Source of the DNA: Lysobacteraceae bacterium
GTDB lineage: Bacteria; Pseudomonadota; Gammaproteobacteria; Xanthomonadales; Xanthomonadaceae
Direction of reading: 5' to 3'
Length of the DNA stretch: 64,000 nt
NCBI GenBank assembly: GCA_030681035.1
Contig: JAUXUI010000061.1
Location: 17,546-81,545 of the forward strand
Numbering within the stretch: the stretch's first letter is position 1; the number at the start of each line of letters is the position of its first letter. The notes beneath the pieces were generated by a model. It saw only the letters and a program-made list of their open reading frames with translations, searched no databases and was not told the DNA's origin. Positions 17,565 through 27,700 of this stretch are shown here, piece by piece. The position numbers were made by a program, and so were the translations under genes.

Positions 17565-19664
17565 ATGCACCACAACGTTACGCCTATTGATCGCCAACGC
17601 GCCGCGTTGATAGGCAATGTTGATCTGTTTCGTGAGTTGGCTGAGCAGTCCAGCGATGTATTGATGCTGGTCTCCAGTTCAGGATGCGTCGCCTACGTCA
17701 GTCCGGCGGTTACCGCGATGCTGGCGTACACCCCCAGCGAGCTTGTTGGCCGTCACGTTTTGCGTTTCGTATCAAGCGACGATGTCATCCGAATGCGGCA
17801 GCTATGGGCGCGCGTTCGATGCAGCGAGGCGCGCGAGGTCAGCGTTGAGTGCCGCGTACGCAACCAACGCAATGACTGGCAATGGCTTGAGGCCCGGATA
17901 CGCTGGCTCCCCAGTGATGGCATCAACTCGGCGCGCTGGATTGCCAGCTTGCGTGATGTGACTGAGCGTCGGCAATTGGAGCAGCGATTGATTGCCGAGA
18001 AGGTGCGCGCACAGGCGACATTGCGCGCCATCACCGATGGCGTGATTACGGTGGACAGCAGCGGCTGTGTGGACTACATCAATCCAGCTGCTGAACGTAT
18101 TTTGGGCTGGTCCGCCGACAAGGCGTTGGGTCAGTCGGTCGAGGCGATTTTTCCGCTGGTGCAGTCGCCACGTAAAATGCCTGGGAAAACGTCGCTGGCG
18201 GCGCTGGCCGCCTGGTTTCACTCAATGTCGGAGCGGCCGGTGAGTGTGCGCCGTCGCGAGGGTGGCGACGTGTTGTTGCAAATGGCTGTAGCCAGTGTCG
18301 CCGACAGCGATGGCCAGCCGCAAGGTCTGGTGCTGACTTTCCGCGATATTGCGCAGACCACAGGCATCGTTCGTGAACTGAGCTTTCGCAGCAGTCACGA
18401 TGCGCTGACTGGTCTGCTAAACCGTGAGGAGTTTACCCGCCATCTGCGACGCTGCGTGACCGAGGTGGCATCGGGTGCGGGTGAGCACGTGTTGGTGGTC
18501 ATCGATCTTGATCAGTTCAGGCTGGTAAACGATGCATGCGGACACGCTGCCGGCGATGCACTGTTGCGTGATGTGGCGGCGGTGTTGACTTCCGCAGCAG
18601 GCGAGAATGACCCGGTGGCACGCCTGGGCGGTGATGAGTTTGGTTTGCTGATGCTTGATTGCGGCATGGGTGAAGCGCTCGTCAGGACCCGCTACTTGGC
18701 TGCGGCAATTGAACGCATCCGTTTTGCCTGGGGTGATCGGCAGTTTGCGACGACGGCATCCATTGGCCTTGCGCCGGTGCAACGCGGCAGCGGCAACCAT
18801 GATGCAGTGATCCAGGCAGCCGATGCAGCGTGTTTTGCCGCGCACGAGCACGGCGGTAACCGCGTTAATGTGTATTCGCAAAATGATGCGGATCTTATCC
18901 GTCGTCAGGACGAAATGCAGTGGTTGCCCCGGTTGCAGACGGCCTTGGAAGTAGGCGATTTTCAGCTGCTGGCGCATGACATTGTGCCAAGTGCGACAGG
19001 CAGGCCAGATGGCTGCAGCGTAGAGGTGCTGATTGCAATGCGCAGCGCAAGCGGAAGGCTGATTGCGCCTTGTGAGTTCCTGCCAGTTGCCCGCCGATTC
19101 GGCTTGATGGTGCGCATAGATCAATGGGTGTTGCAGCAGGTATGCGACTGGTTACGCTGGCGTCGTACTTCCGGTCGCGTTGCGCCGCAACTGGTGGCGG
19201 TCAATTTGTCGGGGTCATCGTTGTGTGACCCGGAGTTTCGCGCCTTTGCTGAACAGCAGCTGCGGGCATTGCTGGATCCGAGTGTCCTATGTTTCGAGAT
19301 CACTGATGGCGAGGCAATCACTGATTTTGATGCGGTTGGCATGTTCATGGAACGAGCGCGGTTGTTGGGTTGCCGCTTTGCGCTGGATGATTTCGGTAGT
19401 GGCTTGTCTTCGTTCGCGTATTTGCGCCGCCTGCCGGTGGATTACGTCAAAATCGACGGTCAGTTCGTTCGCGACGCGACGCGAGACGCAGTGAGTTTGG
19501 CAATGGTTGATGCCATCCACAAAATGGCACACGTACTTGGCCTGAAGACAATCGGTGAGAACGTCGAGAATGAGGCGACACTCAAACGCATGCGCGAGAT
19601 CGGCGTTGATTACTGCCAAGGTTACTATTTCGGCATGCCGCAGCCTTTGCTAGGGCTGCCGTAG
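17565..19664 (+). CDS. PAS-PAS-GGDEF-EAL cyclic-di-GMP signalling protein
   Basis: Predicted 699-residue cytoplasmic protein without membrane helices. PAS 1 spans about 22-135 and PAS 2 about 150-265 (AITDGVITVDSSGCVDYINP). The GGDEF domain is at about 278-440, with an intact LGGDEFG near residue 355 and DLDQFRLVNDACGHAAGD, so cyclase activity is plausible; no RxxD inhibitory site precedes it. The EAL domain (about 452-695) is altered: EVL replaces EAL near 486, EITDGE replaces the usual EITES-type motif, and the usual QP before the first motif is AHD. DDFGSGLSSFAYLRRLPVDY is kept. It may be mainly a cyclase, or the EAL part may be a sensor. Confidence 0.9.
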   Translation: MHHNVTPIDRQRAALIGNVDLFRELAEQSSDVLMLVSSSGCVAYVSPAVTAMLAYTPSELVGRHVLRFVSSDDVIRMRQLWARVRCSEAREVSVECRVRNQRNDWQWLEARIRWLPSDGINSARWIASLRDVTERRQLEQRLIAEKVRAQATLRAITDGVITVDSSGCVDYINPAAERILGWSADKALGQSVEAIFPLVQSPRKMPGKTSLAALAAWFHSMSERPVSVRRREGGDVLLQMAVASVADSDGQPQGLVLTFRDIAQTTGIVRELSFRSSHDALTGLLNREEFTRHLRRCVTEVASGAGEHVLVVIDLDQFRLVNDACGHAAGDALLRDVAAVLTSAAGENDPVARLGGDEFGLLMLDCGMGEALVRTRYLAAAIERIRFAWGDRQFATTASIGLAPVQRGSGNHDAVIQAADAACFAAHEHGGNRVNVYSQNDADLIRRQDEMQWLPRLQTALEVGDFQLLAHDIVPSATGRPDGCSVEVLIAMRSASGRLIAPCEFLPVARRFGLMVRIDQWVLQQVCDWLRWRRTSGRVAPQLVAVNLSGSSLCDPEFRAFAEQQLRALLDPSVLCFEITDGEAITDFDAVGMFMERARLLGCRFALDDFGSGLSSFAYLRRLPVDYVKIDGQFVRDATRDAVSLAMVDAIHKMAHVLGLKTIGENVENEATLKRMREIGVDYCQGYYFGMPQPLLGLP

Positions 19665-19688
19665 CCTTTGTCGCCATATCTGAAAAAG

Positions 19689-20054
19689 TGCGGAGCCGGC
19701 CTGTAAGCCGGGTTCTGTCAAGGGCAGTCATTCCTCTCGGTGCCGTGTCGCCACGGCACTCCAGCAGCCTACCCGGACGCGGTGCGGGCCACACCAATGC
19801 GTCCCTATTTGGCCTTGCTCCAGGTGGGGTTTGCCGTGCCGTGCGGCGTTGGCCCCGCACGCGGTGCGCTCTTACCGCACCATTTCACCCTTACCGCTCC
19901 GCGCGCGAAAACGCGCAGCGAAGGTTGGCGGTATCTTTCTGTTGCACTTTCCGTCGGCTTGCGCCGCCCAGGCGTTACCTGGCACCTTGCCCTGTGGAGC
20001 CCGGACTTTCCTCGGCGTGCCTACGCACGACGCGACTGCCCGGCCGACTCCGCA
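19689..20054 (-). ncRNA. rnpB: RNase P RNA (type A)
   Basis: On the minus strand, the conserved 5' block GAGGAAAGTCCGGGCTCC, AGGGCAAGGTGCCAGGTAAC, GGCGCAAGCCGACGGAAAG and the 3' block GACAGAACCCGGCTTACAGG appear in the right order, about 365 bases in all. The ends pair: TGCGGAGTCGGCC at the 5' end with GGCCGGCTCCGCA at the 3' end (one G-U). A TTTTT run follows the 3' end, so helix P1 doubles as a terminator. The RNA is the catalytic part of tRNA 5' maturation. Ends are set from this pairing and are good to a few bases. Confidence 0.97.
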
Positions 20055-20164
20055 GGGGCATTGTACGCTGGATACGATGCGTGTGAGCTTTGTGGTGAGT
20101 GCTCACTGTCTGACTGCGCCGCGCTGATACGTTCGCCATCATTTGTTCGTAGGGAAACCCCGGC

Positions 20165-20340
20165 TTCGGTATTTGGGGACACGCTTTGCAAACACAGGAA
20201 TATCTGCGTACGCACGTCGATTACATCCACGGCAACCCGGCGAAGCACGGCCTGGTGGGCCGGAATGTCGATTGGCCGTATTCGTCGTTGCACGCGTATG
20301 CGTCGCCCATTGGGCGATATGCAACGCGGCGAACAACCGG
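20165..20340 (+). pseudogene. C-terminal remnant of a REP-associated tyrosine transposase (RAYT)
   Basis: One frame reads YLRTHVDYIHGNPAKHGLVG followed by DWPYSSLHAYA, which matches the conserved C-terminal end of Y1-type REP transposases (HVDYIHxNPVKHGLV, DWPYSS). The N-terminal half, with the HUH motif and catalytic tyrosine, is absent, and no start codon other than TTG is available, so this is a fragment. It sits between rnpB and allA. RAYTs mobilise REP hairpins, which are plentiful in this window. Confidence 0.75.
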
Positions 20341-20370
20341 CCGGCCGCAAGCCGCCGTGTTTGCGCAAGC

Positions 20371-20880
20371 TCAGCCGGGTATCGCAGCTGCTTGGATCTG
20401 CCAGGCGCAGCGCAACTGCACCTCGTCGCAATTGTTGCCGGCGCCGGAACGGTCGATCACCAGAAAATCGCTGGTCACCTTGAGCGCCAGCAGAGGATGG
20501 TGCCAAACCCCACGATGCAGGTTGATGCCTTGCCCTGGCTGCGCCAAAAAGGCGCGTGGAACGGCGTCGGGGCTGCTGCCGACAACAACCAGATACGGGT
20601 TTGCCGCCAGCGGCATGAACGCCTGGCTGCCGAGCGGGTGACGTTCGAGCATGCGCACCATGAATGGCAGCTCGCGCGGCTGCGCACGAAAGATGCTGAT
20701 GACCGGCTTGCCGCCGTCGGCATCGGCGTCGATAAGCGCCAGCGCGTGGAATCGTTGCGCGGTGCCGTCGTTGATGCGGATGACGTTTGCTGCACCGGCG
20801 CTGTCGATCACATCGCCGAACGGCGCAAAGGCCTGGCTGCTGAGTGCTTCGACCGGCAGCGGCACGGATCGATCAGTCAC
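20371..20880 (-). CDS. allA: ureidoglycolate lyase
   Basis: Predicted 169-residue enzyme that splits ureidoglycolate into glyoxylate and urea, the last step of allantoate breakdown by this route. Family features include FAPFGDVID near residues 18-26, [33 protein letters not shown] and [10 protein letters not shown]. Length fits. The start overlaps the stop of the allantoicase gene by 4 bases (ATGA), so it is the last member of a puuE-uraD-alc-allA operon. Confidence 0.93.
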   Translation of the reverse strand: MTDRSVPLPVEALSSQAFAPFGDVIDSAGAANVIRINDGTAQRFHALALIDADADGGKPVISIFRAQPRELPFMVRMLERHPLGSQAFMPLAANPYLVVVGSSPDAVPRAFLAQPGQGINLHRGVWHHPLLALKVTSDFLVIDRSGAGNNCDEVQLRCAWQIQAAAIPG

Positions 20881-21887
20881 GCCGGCCAGCCGCGCAGGCG
20901 CAGGCGCGAGACGCCGCCATCCGGGAAGATGTTGAAGCGCACATGGGTAATCGGCTGGTGTTGCACGATCTCACTGCCAAAAAAATGTTGGTGATCGGCC
21001 TGCAGTGCGTGCTCGGGCAGCAGCGTCGGCCAGAACATCGATTGCGTGATCAACGATTCGGGCGTTGACGCGGGCACTGCGGCGCCCTGAATGCTGCAAC
21101 GATCAGGGTAGTTGCCCTTGAAGTGGCCAGTGTCCACCTCAATCGCTTCAATGATGCCCGGATGTGCCAGCGCGATCAGGCACCAGTCGTTGCCGGGCTC
21201 ACGCCGACGCCGGGTTTCCCAGCCATCGCCCATATGGCTGCCACGGCCCGGCAACAGCAGGTTGCTAGCCAGGCCGAAGTGCTGATTGTTGGTGGCAACG
21301 ATGGTGCCACCTTGCAGGGCGCTGGCCAGATCAACCAGTCCGGCGGCATCGGTTGCCGTGTGATCAAACTGCGGCGTGCCGTAGACCCGCAGCCGAGCCA
21401 GCCCGCCATCGGGCAGCAGGTTGACGCGCACATGGGTGCAAAACCGGATCTGGGTGATGGCGTGATAATGATGTGCATCGCCACCCAGATCGGTTGCGGC
21501 CACCAGTTCGAACCAGACGGTGTCAGCATCGGGGTCGTCATCGGCAACACAGCAACCCTCCACCGATGCTGCCGGTGGGTAGTTGCCGGTGAAGTGGCTG
21601 GTATCCAGATCAATGCCGTGGATGCGTCCGGGGCGCGCCAGCCGCACGATGCACCAGTCATGGCCGGAAACGCGCTTGCGCCGGCTTTCCCAGCCATCCA
21701 TCCATTTACCGTTGCTGTCGTACTTGCCGGGAATGAAAACCGCTGGCTCGGGATTGAGCATGCGTTGCATGGCCGCGAAAAAATCATCGCTGCATGCCAG
21801 CGCCTGCGCGCCGAGGCGGGCGTCGGCCAGATTCACATGGCGACGGGTGAACTCGGGTGCGTCGGGGTCGATTGCAGGCAAGGCCAT
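20877..21887 (-). CDS. alc: allantoicase
   Basis: Predicted 336-residue enzyme converting allantoate to ureidoglycolate and urea. It contains two tandem allantoicase repeats, each with a [14 protein letters not shown] or [13 protein letters not shown] block followed by DWC(I/L): [20 protein letters not shown] near 66-85 and [20 protein letters not shown] near 228-247. [20 protein letters not shown] and [20 protein letters not shown] are the matching parts of the two repeats. It lies between uraD and allA, with a 6-base gap from uraD and a 4-base overlap with allA. Confidence 0.95.
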   Translation of the reverse strand: MALPAIDPDAPEFTRRHVNLADARLGAQALACSDDFFAAMQRMLNPEPAVFIPGKYDSNGKWMDGWESRRKRVSGHDWCIVRLARPGRIHGIDLDTSHFTGNYPPAASVEGCCVADDDPDADTVWFELVAATDLGGDAHHYHAITQIRFCTHVRVNLLPDGGLARLRVYGTPQFDHTATDAAGLVDLASALQGGTIVATNNQHFGLASNLLLPGRGSHMGDGWETRRRREPGNDWCLIALAHPGIIEAIEVDTGHFKGNYPDRCSIQGAAVPASTPESLITQSMFWPTLLPEHALQADHQHFFGSEIVQHQPITHVRFNIFPDGGVSRLRLRGWPA

Positions 21888-21893
21888 GAGGGT

Positions 21894-22400
21894 TCAGTCC
21901 TGGAACAGATCGGAAAGGCGGAAGTGGGCGATACGCGCGATCTGGCGCAGCGCTTCGTCGAGTTCGTGCGTCGGCGCGTTATTCAGGCGTTCGGCCATGT
22001 TGGCAATGATACTGTCGCGGCCATGCCCGCGCACGGCAAGGATAAAGGGAAAGCCGAAGCGTTGCTGATAGGCGTCGTTGAGTGCGTTGATGCGCGAAAA
22101 CTCGTCCGCGCTGCACTGATCCAGCCCAGCGCCGTGCTGCTCGCTGCGCGAAGCTGCGGTGAGTTGATCGCGGATCGCGGCCTTGCCGGCCAGTTGCGGA
22201 TGGGCGCGGATCAGCACCAATTTTTCGACATCGCTGGCGCTATCGACCACCGCGCACATCGCGGCGTGCAGTGCATCGATGCGGGCAAATGGCCGCTGCG
22301 CGAACACGCGCTCGGCCACCCATGGCGAATGCTCGAAAATGCCGCCGAGCCGGGCGACGAATGCGCCGATATCCAACGCATTGAGCTGGTCGAGGGTCAT
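21894..22400 (-). CDS. uraD: OHCU decarboxylase
   Basis: Predicted 168-residue enzyme that decarboxylates 2-oxo-4-hydroxy-4-carboxy-5-ureidoimidazoline to S-allantoin. The ATG at 22400 (MTLDQLNALDIGAFVARLGG) overlaps the puuE stop; the longer open frame upstream of it is only an antisense or off-frame extension. Conserved blocks include EHSPWVAERVF, LIRAHPQLAGKAA and the catalytic-region sequence YQQRFGFPFILAVRGHGRDS. No uricase or hydroxyisourate hydrolase gene is in the window. Confidence 0.94.
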   Translation of the reverse strand: MTLDQLNALDIGAFVARLGGIFEHSPWVAERVFAQRPFARIDALHAAMCAVVDSASDVEKLVLIRAHPQLAGKAAIRDQLTAASRSEQHGAGLDQCSADEFSRINALNDAYQQRFGFPFILAVRGHGRDSIIANMAERLNNAPTHELDEALRQIARIAHFRLSDLFQD

Positions 22401-23323
22401 GGCGCTGGATGCCGTTGCTGCCAGTGGCGGGCGATGTCGATGCGCCGGCAAATCCACACCCGCTCGTGTTTTTCGAGGTGATCGAGAAAGCGTTGCAGGG
22501 CGATGAAGCGGCCGGGACGACCGAGGATGCGGCCATGCATGCCGATCGACAGCATGCGCGGGGTGTGCTCGCCTTCGGCGTACAGCACATCGAAGCTGTC
22601 GCGCAGGTAGTCGAAGAAATGGCCAGCGGTGTTGAAGCCCTGCGGCGTGGCGAAGCGCATGTCGTTGCAATCGAGCGTGTACGGCACCACCAGGTGCGGC
22701 TGGGTGCTGCCATCGCCGCACGTCACCGACGTCCAAAACGGCAGCTCGTCGCCGTAGTAATCCGAGTCGTAGGCAAAGCCGCCGTGCTCGACCACCAGGC
22801 GCCGGGTGTTGGGGCTGTCGCGGCCGGTGTACCAGCCCAGCGGCGCGCTGCCGGTGAGTTCACGATGTATCTGCACGGCGCGTGCCATGTGCTCGCGTTC
22901 AACCTCGGCTGCGATGTTCTGATAGTGGATCCAGCGCCAGCCGTGCGCGGCGATCTCGTGATCGGCGTCGATACAGGCGCCGATGAGCTCGCGATTGCGT
23001 TGCATCGCCATCGCCACTGCGAACACGGTCAGCGGCAGGCCGCGACGCTGGAATTCGTCGAGAATGCGCCACGCGCCAACCCGGCTGCCATACTCGTAGA
23101 TCGACTCCATGCTCAGGTGCCGATCCGGATAACTGGCGGCGCCGATGATCTCGGACAGAAACTGCTCGCTGCCGGCATCGCCATGCAGCACGCAGTTTTC
23201 GCCGCCTTCTTCCACGTTCAGCACGAACTGCACGGCCACCCGCGCATGGCCCGGCCAATCGGCGAAAGGCGGGGTTCGGCCGTAGCCGGTGAGGTCACGC
23301 GGGTAGTCGGAGGTTGCTGGCAT
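22397..23323 (-). CDS. puuE: allantoinase PuuE type (polysaccharide-deacetylase fold)
   Basis: Predicted 308-residue hydrolase opening allantoin to allantoate. It has the PuuE/NodB-like fold with DLTGYGRTPPFADWPGHARV at the N-terminus, QFVLNVEEGGENCVLHGD, the AHGWRWIHYQ segment (metal-region His) and GWYTGRDSPNTRRL. The start is set at the ATG at 23323; an in-frame GTG 6 bases earlier is also possible, and neither has a strong ribosome-binding site. It is first in a four-gene operon and overlaps uraD by 4 bases. Upstream is a gap with REP repeats. Confidence 0.94.
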   Translation of the reverse strand: MPATSDYPRDLTGYGRTPPFADWPGHARVAVQFVLNVEEGGENCVLHGDAGSEQFLSEIIGAASYPDRHLSMESIYEYGSRVGAWRILDEFQRRGLPLTVFAVAMAMQRNRELIGACIDADHEIAAHGWRWIHYQNIAAEVEREHMARAVQIHRELTGSAPLGWYTGRDSPNTRRLVVEHGGFAYDSDYYGDELPFWTSVTCGDGSTQPHLVVPYTLDCNDMRFATPQGFNTAGHFFDYLRDSFDVLYAEGEHTPRMLSIGMHGRILGRPGRFIALQRFLDHLEKHERVWICRRIDIARHWQQRHPAP

Positions 23324-23478
23324 TGACACGGCGCTTCAGCAAGGGCAATGCGCTAGTGTAGTGCTGCATTGTGGTTGGCGCTTGTCTTGTCAGGCGACAA
23401 TCGCAAGATTGCCTTGCTGATAGCACCGCGCCGCGCAGGCTGTCGCGGGTGTTCGCATCTGCGGTAGCGTTGTTGCCG

Positions 23479-23597
23479 GTCGCCCACAGGGTGGGCTCCC
23501 ACAGAGATGGATAACGGTGCTTTGTGTAGGACCCACCCTGTGGGCGACAACAGGCGCGCGTCGTGGCTTTTTTGTAGGAGCCCACCCTGTGGGCGAC
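23479..23597. repeat. three REP-like units upstream of puuE
   Basis: A unit with core CCCACAGGGTGGGCTCCCAC lies at 23479-23503, and two inverted copies lie at 23525-23548 and 23573-23597. They match the family at 4816 and 56523. The rest of the 430-base gap (23324-23754) shows no gene I can support. Confidence 0.75.
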
Positions 23598-23754
23598 CTA
23601 CCGCAGCGTCGGGGCCGCTACCCCACCAACAGCAGAGCGATCGACGGCGCGATTCTGAAAGTACCGCCAGGTACGAAGCACTACACTGGTCGACAATGCA
23701 GCGCCCGTTGCGCAAGCGGCGCTGTGGTGTTGCCGCCGCTGCGGCAATGCCGCG

Positions 23755-23970
23755 TCAGCGCTTGCCTACCACCAGCATCAGCCCGCCAGCAATGATCGCC
23801 GCCACTCCGGCCCACAGTGGCACGTTGACGCGTTCCTTTTCGTCAATGCTCATGTGCATCGAGCCGATGTCGGCGTGGTGGGTTTCGCTGGTGTAGCTGA
23901 AGCCGCCGTAGGCCAGCGCGAGTGCGCCGAGCACGATCAGTGCCAGCGCGACAACTTTCAATGCGTTCAT
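23755..23970 (-). CDS. small two-helix membrane protein, DUF3185 family
   Basis: Predicted 71-residue protein with two transmembrane helices (about 4-24 and 52-69). The short loop between them, TSETHHADIGSMHMSIDEKE, is typical of DUF3185 proteins, whose function is unknown. A GAGGAACACC ribosome-binding site precedes the ATG. It lies 43 bases downstream of another tiny membrane protein on the same strand, so the two may be co-expressed. Such pairs are often stress-induced in proteobacteria, but nothing in the sequence proves that here. Confidence 0.78.
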   Translation of the reverse strand: MNALKVVALALIVLGALALAYGGFSYTSETHHADIGSMHMSIDEKERVNVPLWAGVAAIIAGGLMLVVGKR

Positions 23971-24013
23971 TGCGGTGTTCCTCAGTGGGTATCGCCAATG
24001 GCTGGCGGTGCAG

Positions 24014-24160
24014 CTACAGGCGCCGGCCCTGAATGACGCGAATCAGCACCACGACGATGGCCACGACCAGCAGGATATGGATGAATCCGCCCATTGAATA
24101 GGACGTCACCAGCCCCAGCGCCCACAAAATCAGCAGGATGATTGCAATGGTTTCCAACAT
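24014..24160 (-). CDS. very small membrane protein, lmo0937/DUF5670 type
   Basis: Predicted 48-residue protein: MLETIAIILLILWALGLVTS, then YSMGGFIHILLVVAIVVVLI and RVIQGRRL, two helices with a conserved GGFIH turn. This matches the short lmo0937 family, a widespread protein of unknown function. The ATG at 24160 follows a CAGGAGATACCC ribosome-binding site. Longer readings upstream have no family similarity. Confidence 0.82.
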   Translation of the reverse strand: MLETIAIILLILWALGLVTSYSMGGFIHILLVVAIVVVLIRVIQGRRL

Positions 24161-24719
24161 GAGGGTATCTCCTGATAGGGCAATCTGACAGTTGTCGCTG
24201 GTCACGATGCTCGCATGGCTGACGTTGGTCTGTGCGTTGTCGAACACAAGCCGCCCTGCCCCGCACAGGGCAACGCTCGGGATGATGGTGACATGCGTTC
24301 CACGCGTTAGCGGCGCGGCTTGCGCGCTGTCGAATATGTGCGCTAACGGACAGAGGCTTTGCGGCACGGCCGGTATAACACAACGGTGCCGGATGCCTTC
24401 GGTGCGCGGTGGCGATGCTACCGCTGTCGGATGGGTGTGCGCTGTCATTGCGGTTGCGGGACAGCATCGGCATACGACCGTGGCTGGACGTGGAAGCGCG
24501 GCGTCGGAGCGATCCATGGCCGCCCGCAGCGACGCGCGACACGATAGATAGCGGATGCACAGCACCGTTTCGCGCGGCGTATTACATGCCAGACGCGGGC
24601 TTCGACTTGTCAACCAGAAAAGGCGGTCTCACGTTGCGCAAGCTGCTACGACATTCACCCAGTCGCCGCATTGCCGGGGCCGCAATCGCGCCTGCAAATG
24701 ACGCTTCGAGCGCTCCGCG
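24161..24719. other. gap without a recognisable gene
   Basis: A 559-base divergent region between the small membrane-protein pair and the large glucan-synthase gene. Short open frames exist on both strands, but none has a ribosome-binding site plus recognisable content. It should contain the promoter of the 17-kb phosphoketolase operon; I could not pick one out by eye. Confidence 0.5.
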
Positions 24720-27700
24720 ATGACCATCCAGTCGTCACTGCGCGACCTGCGTCGGGTTGCCGCAACAGTGCGCAATCGCTGGCGCAGCGCGCGCCGCATC
24801 GCACCGGGCCTGTATGCGCAGGCACCGCTGCGCGCCGAATTGTTCAGCGCCGACCAGATGGAGCAGCACGGCATGATGCTGGCCGCGGCGCATGTGCTTG
24901 GTGGCGGCGGTCGGCCCAATCGCCTGTTGCAGCGATTGGGCGAAAACGAACAAGTGCTGATCGCCAGCCATGCACTGCTGACCGCAGCGGTCAAGGCGCA
25001 TTTTCCGATCGCGCCGGCAGGAGAATGGCTGCTCGACAACTTTTACCTGATCGAGGGCCAGATCCGCACCGCGCGTCAGCACCTGCCCAATGACTACAGC
25101 CGCGAACTGCCGCAGCTGGCGAACACCCATTCACGGGGGCTGCCTCGGGTGTACGACCTCGCTCAGGAAACCATCGCCCATGGCGACGGCCGGGTGGATG
25201 CGGAATCGTTGGGTCGTTTCGTGGCCGCCTACCAGACCGTCGCGCCGCTGGCACTGGGAGAATTGTGGGCGATTCCGATCATGCTGCGGCTGGCACTGAT
25301 CGAGAATCTGCGCCGGGTGGCGGCACGCATCGGCGTCGATCGCGAACACATCAATCTGGCTCAGGATTGGGCCACACGCATGCTTCAGATCGCGCACTCC
25401 GATCCCAAGAGTCTGATTCTGGTGATTGCCGACATGGCGCGTTCGCAACCACCGATGACGAGTGCCTTCGTCGCCGAGTTGGCGCGTCGCCTGCAAGGGC
25501 AGGGGCCCGCGCTGGCGCTGCCGCTGACCTGGATTGAGCAGTTGCTGGCGGAGTCGAGCCAGACCATCGAGCAGATGGTGCTGCTGGAGAACCAGCAACA
25601 GGCGGCCGACCAGGTTGCCATCGGCAATTCGATTGGCAGTCTGCGTTTTCTGGGGGCAATGGACTGGCGCGCGTTTGTCGAGTCGATGAGTGTGGTCGAG
25701 GACAGCCTGCGCCAGGACCGCAGCGGCATTTATGGCGAGATGGATTTCGCGACCCGTGATCAATACCGGCGGGTCGTCGATCGTCTCGCCAAGCGCAGCC
25801 CGATGACCGAGTTGCAGGTGGCGCAAGCGGCGATCACGCTGGCCCGGCGCAGTGCCTGCGAAGCTCCCGATCGGGCGTTCGCCGCGCATGTCGGTTATTA
25901 CCTGATCGACGCGGGCGTCGCACAGCTTGAGACGGCTGTGGCGGCGCAGGTGCCGCTGTGGCAGCGGCTGCGGCGCTGGGCGTCGCGGCTGCCGCTGCCG
26001 CTCTACCTGGGGGCGATCGCATTGTTGACGACGTTGTTTGCGCTGGCATTGCTGAGCATGGCGCACCAGCGTTTCGCATTCGGCGGATCGTTTGTGCTGA
26101 TCGGAATATTGTCGGTATTTGCGGCCAGCCAGTTGGCGTCGGTGCTGACCAACTGGGCCGCCACCCTGCTGGCATCGCCGCAGCGTTTGCCGCGCATGGA
26201 TTACTCGCAAGGGCTGCCGGCGGCGATGCGCACGCTGGTGGTGGTGCCCTGCCTGCTCAGCACGCCGGCCAGTGTCGAGGCATTGCTCGAAGGGCTGGAA
26301 GTGCGCTTTCTGGGCAATCAGGACGACTACCTGCACTTTGCCCTGCTCAGCGATTTTTGTGATGCCGCTGCACCCACTCTCGCCGAGGACGACGCGCTGC
26401 TGGATATTGCCCGCCTGGGCATCGATAAGTTGAACGAAAAATATCCGGGTGCCAGTGGCGATCGGTTCGTGCTGCTGCATCGCGCCCGCCAGTGCAATGT
26501 AGCCGAGCGGGTGTGGATGGGGTTTGAACGCAAGCGCGGCAAGCTGACCCAGTTGAATGCGCTGTTGCGCGGTGCCGGCCACGAATGTTTTTCGCTGGTG
26601 GTCGGCAGCATCAAGGCGCTGGATGAGGTGGCGTATGTGATTACTCTGGATACCGACACCCAATTGCCACGCGACAGCGCCCGGCAATTCATCGGTACCA
26701 TGGCGCATCCGCTCAATCGTCCGCGCTACGATCAAGAACTTCAGCGCACCAGCGGCGGTTACAGCATCCTGCAGCCGCGGGTCGCTGCCAGCCTCGAAGG
26801 CGCCAGCCGCTCGCACTACGCGCAGTTGTTTGGCAGCGAAGCGGGCCTGGATCCCTATACGCGCTCGGTCTCCGATGTGTATCAGGACGTGTTTGGCGAG
26901 GGCTCGTTCATCGGCAAGGGGATTTACCATGTCGATGCCTTCGAGCAGTCGCTGCAAGGGCGTCTGCCCGACAATCTGATTCTGAGCCACGATCTGCTGG
27001 AAGGTTGCCACGCGCGTTCCGGCCTGCTCAGCGACGTACCGGTGTACGAGGAGTATCCAGCCAGCTATGCCGCCGACATGAGTCGGCGCGAGCGCTGGAT
27101 TCGCGGCGATTGGCAGATCGTGCAGTGGTTGCTGCCGCGCGTCACCGCCGCCGATGGGGTGCGCCAGATCAATCCACTATCGGCGCTGTCGCGCTGGAAA
27201 ATACTCGACAATTTGCGGCGTAGCCTGGTGCCGCCAGCGTTGCTGTTGCTGCTGCTGATCGGCTGGTCGGCGGTGGCCCACGACGGCATCTGGACGCTGG
27301 CGGTATTGGGCTTGGTGCTGCTGCCGCCAGTGCTGGCGACGGTGGTGGATCTGATGCAGCGTCCGCGCGAAGTGCTGCTGGGTCAGCATCTGGCGGCAGT
27401 CGCCCGTTCGGCCGGACGCAATCTGGTGCAGGCCGCATATGCGCTCGCCTGCCTGCCCTATGAAGCCACCGTCAGTCTCTCTGCGATCGCTCGCAGCGTG
27501 TGGCGGATGGGAATCAGCAAGCGGCGCCTGCTGGAGTGGAAGCCCTATGCAGCGCTTCAGTCCGGCGCAGCGACCACGCTGACTGCGTCGTACGCGACGA
27601 TGTGGCCAGCGCCACTGTTTGCCGCACTCAGCGCGCTTGCGCTCGGGTTGCGGCAACCTGCCGCCTTGCTGCAGGTGGCGCCATTGCTGGCGTTGTGGCT

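Noticed and set aside
21123..22481. Plus-strand frames opposite alc/uraD/puuE
   Set aside because: Shadow frames of four recognisable minus-strand enzymes.
25131..27011. Long minus-strand open frame (about 626 codons) inside the glucan-synthase gene
   Set aside because: It is antisense to a well-supported gene in GC-rich DNA, where stop codons are rare in shadow frames; its product is His/Gln/Arg-rich with no motif.
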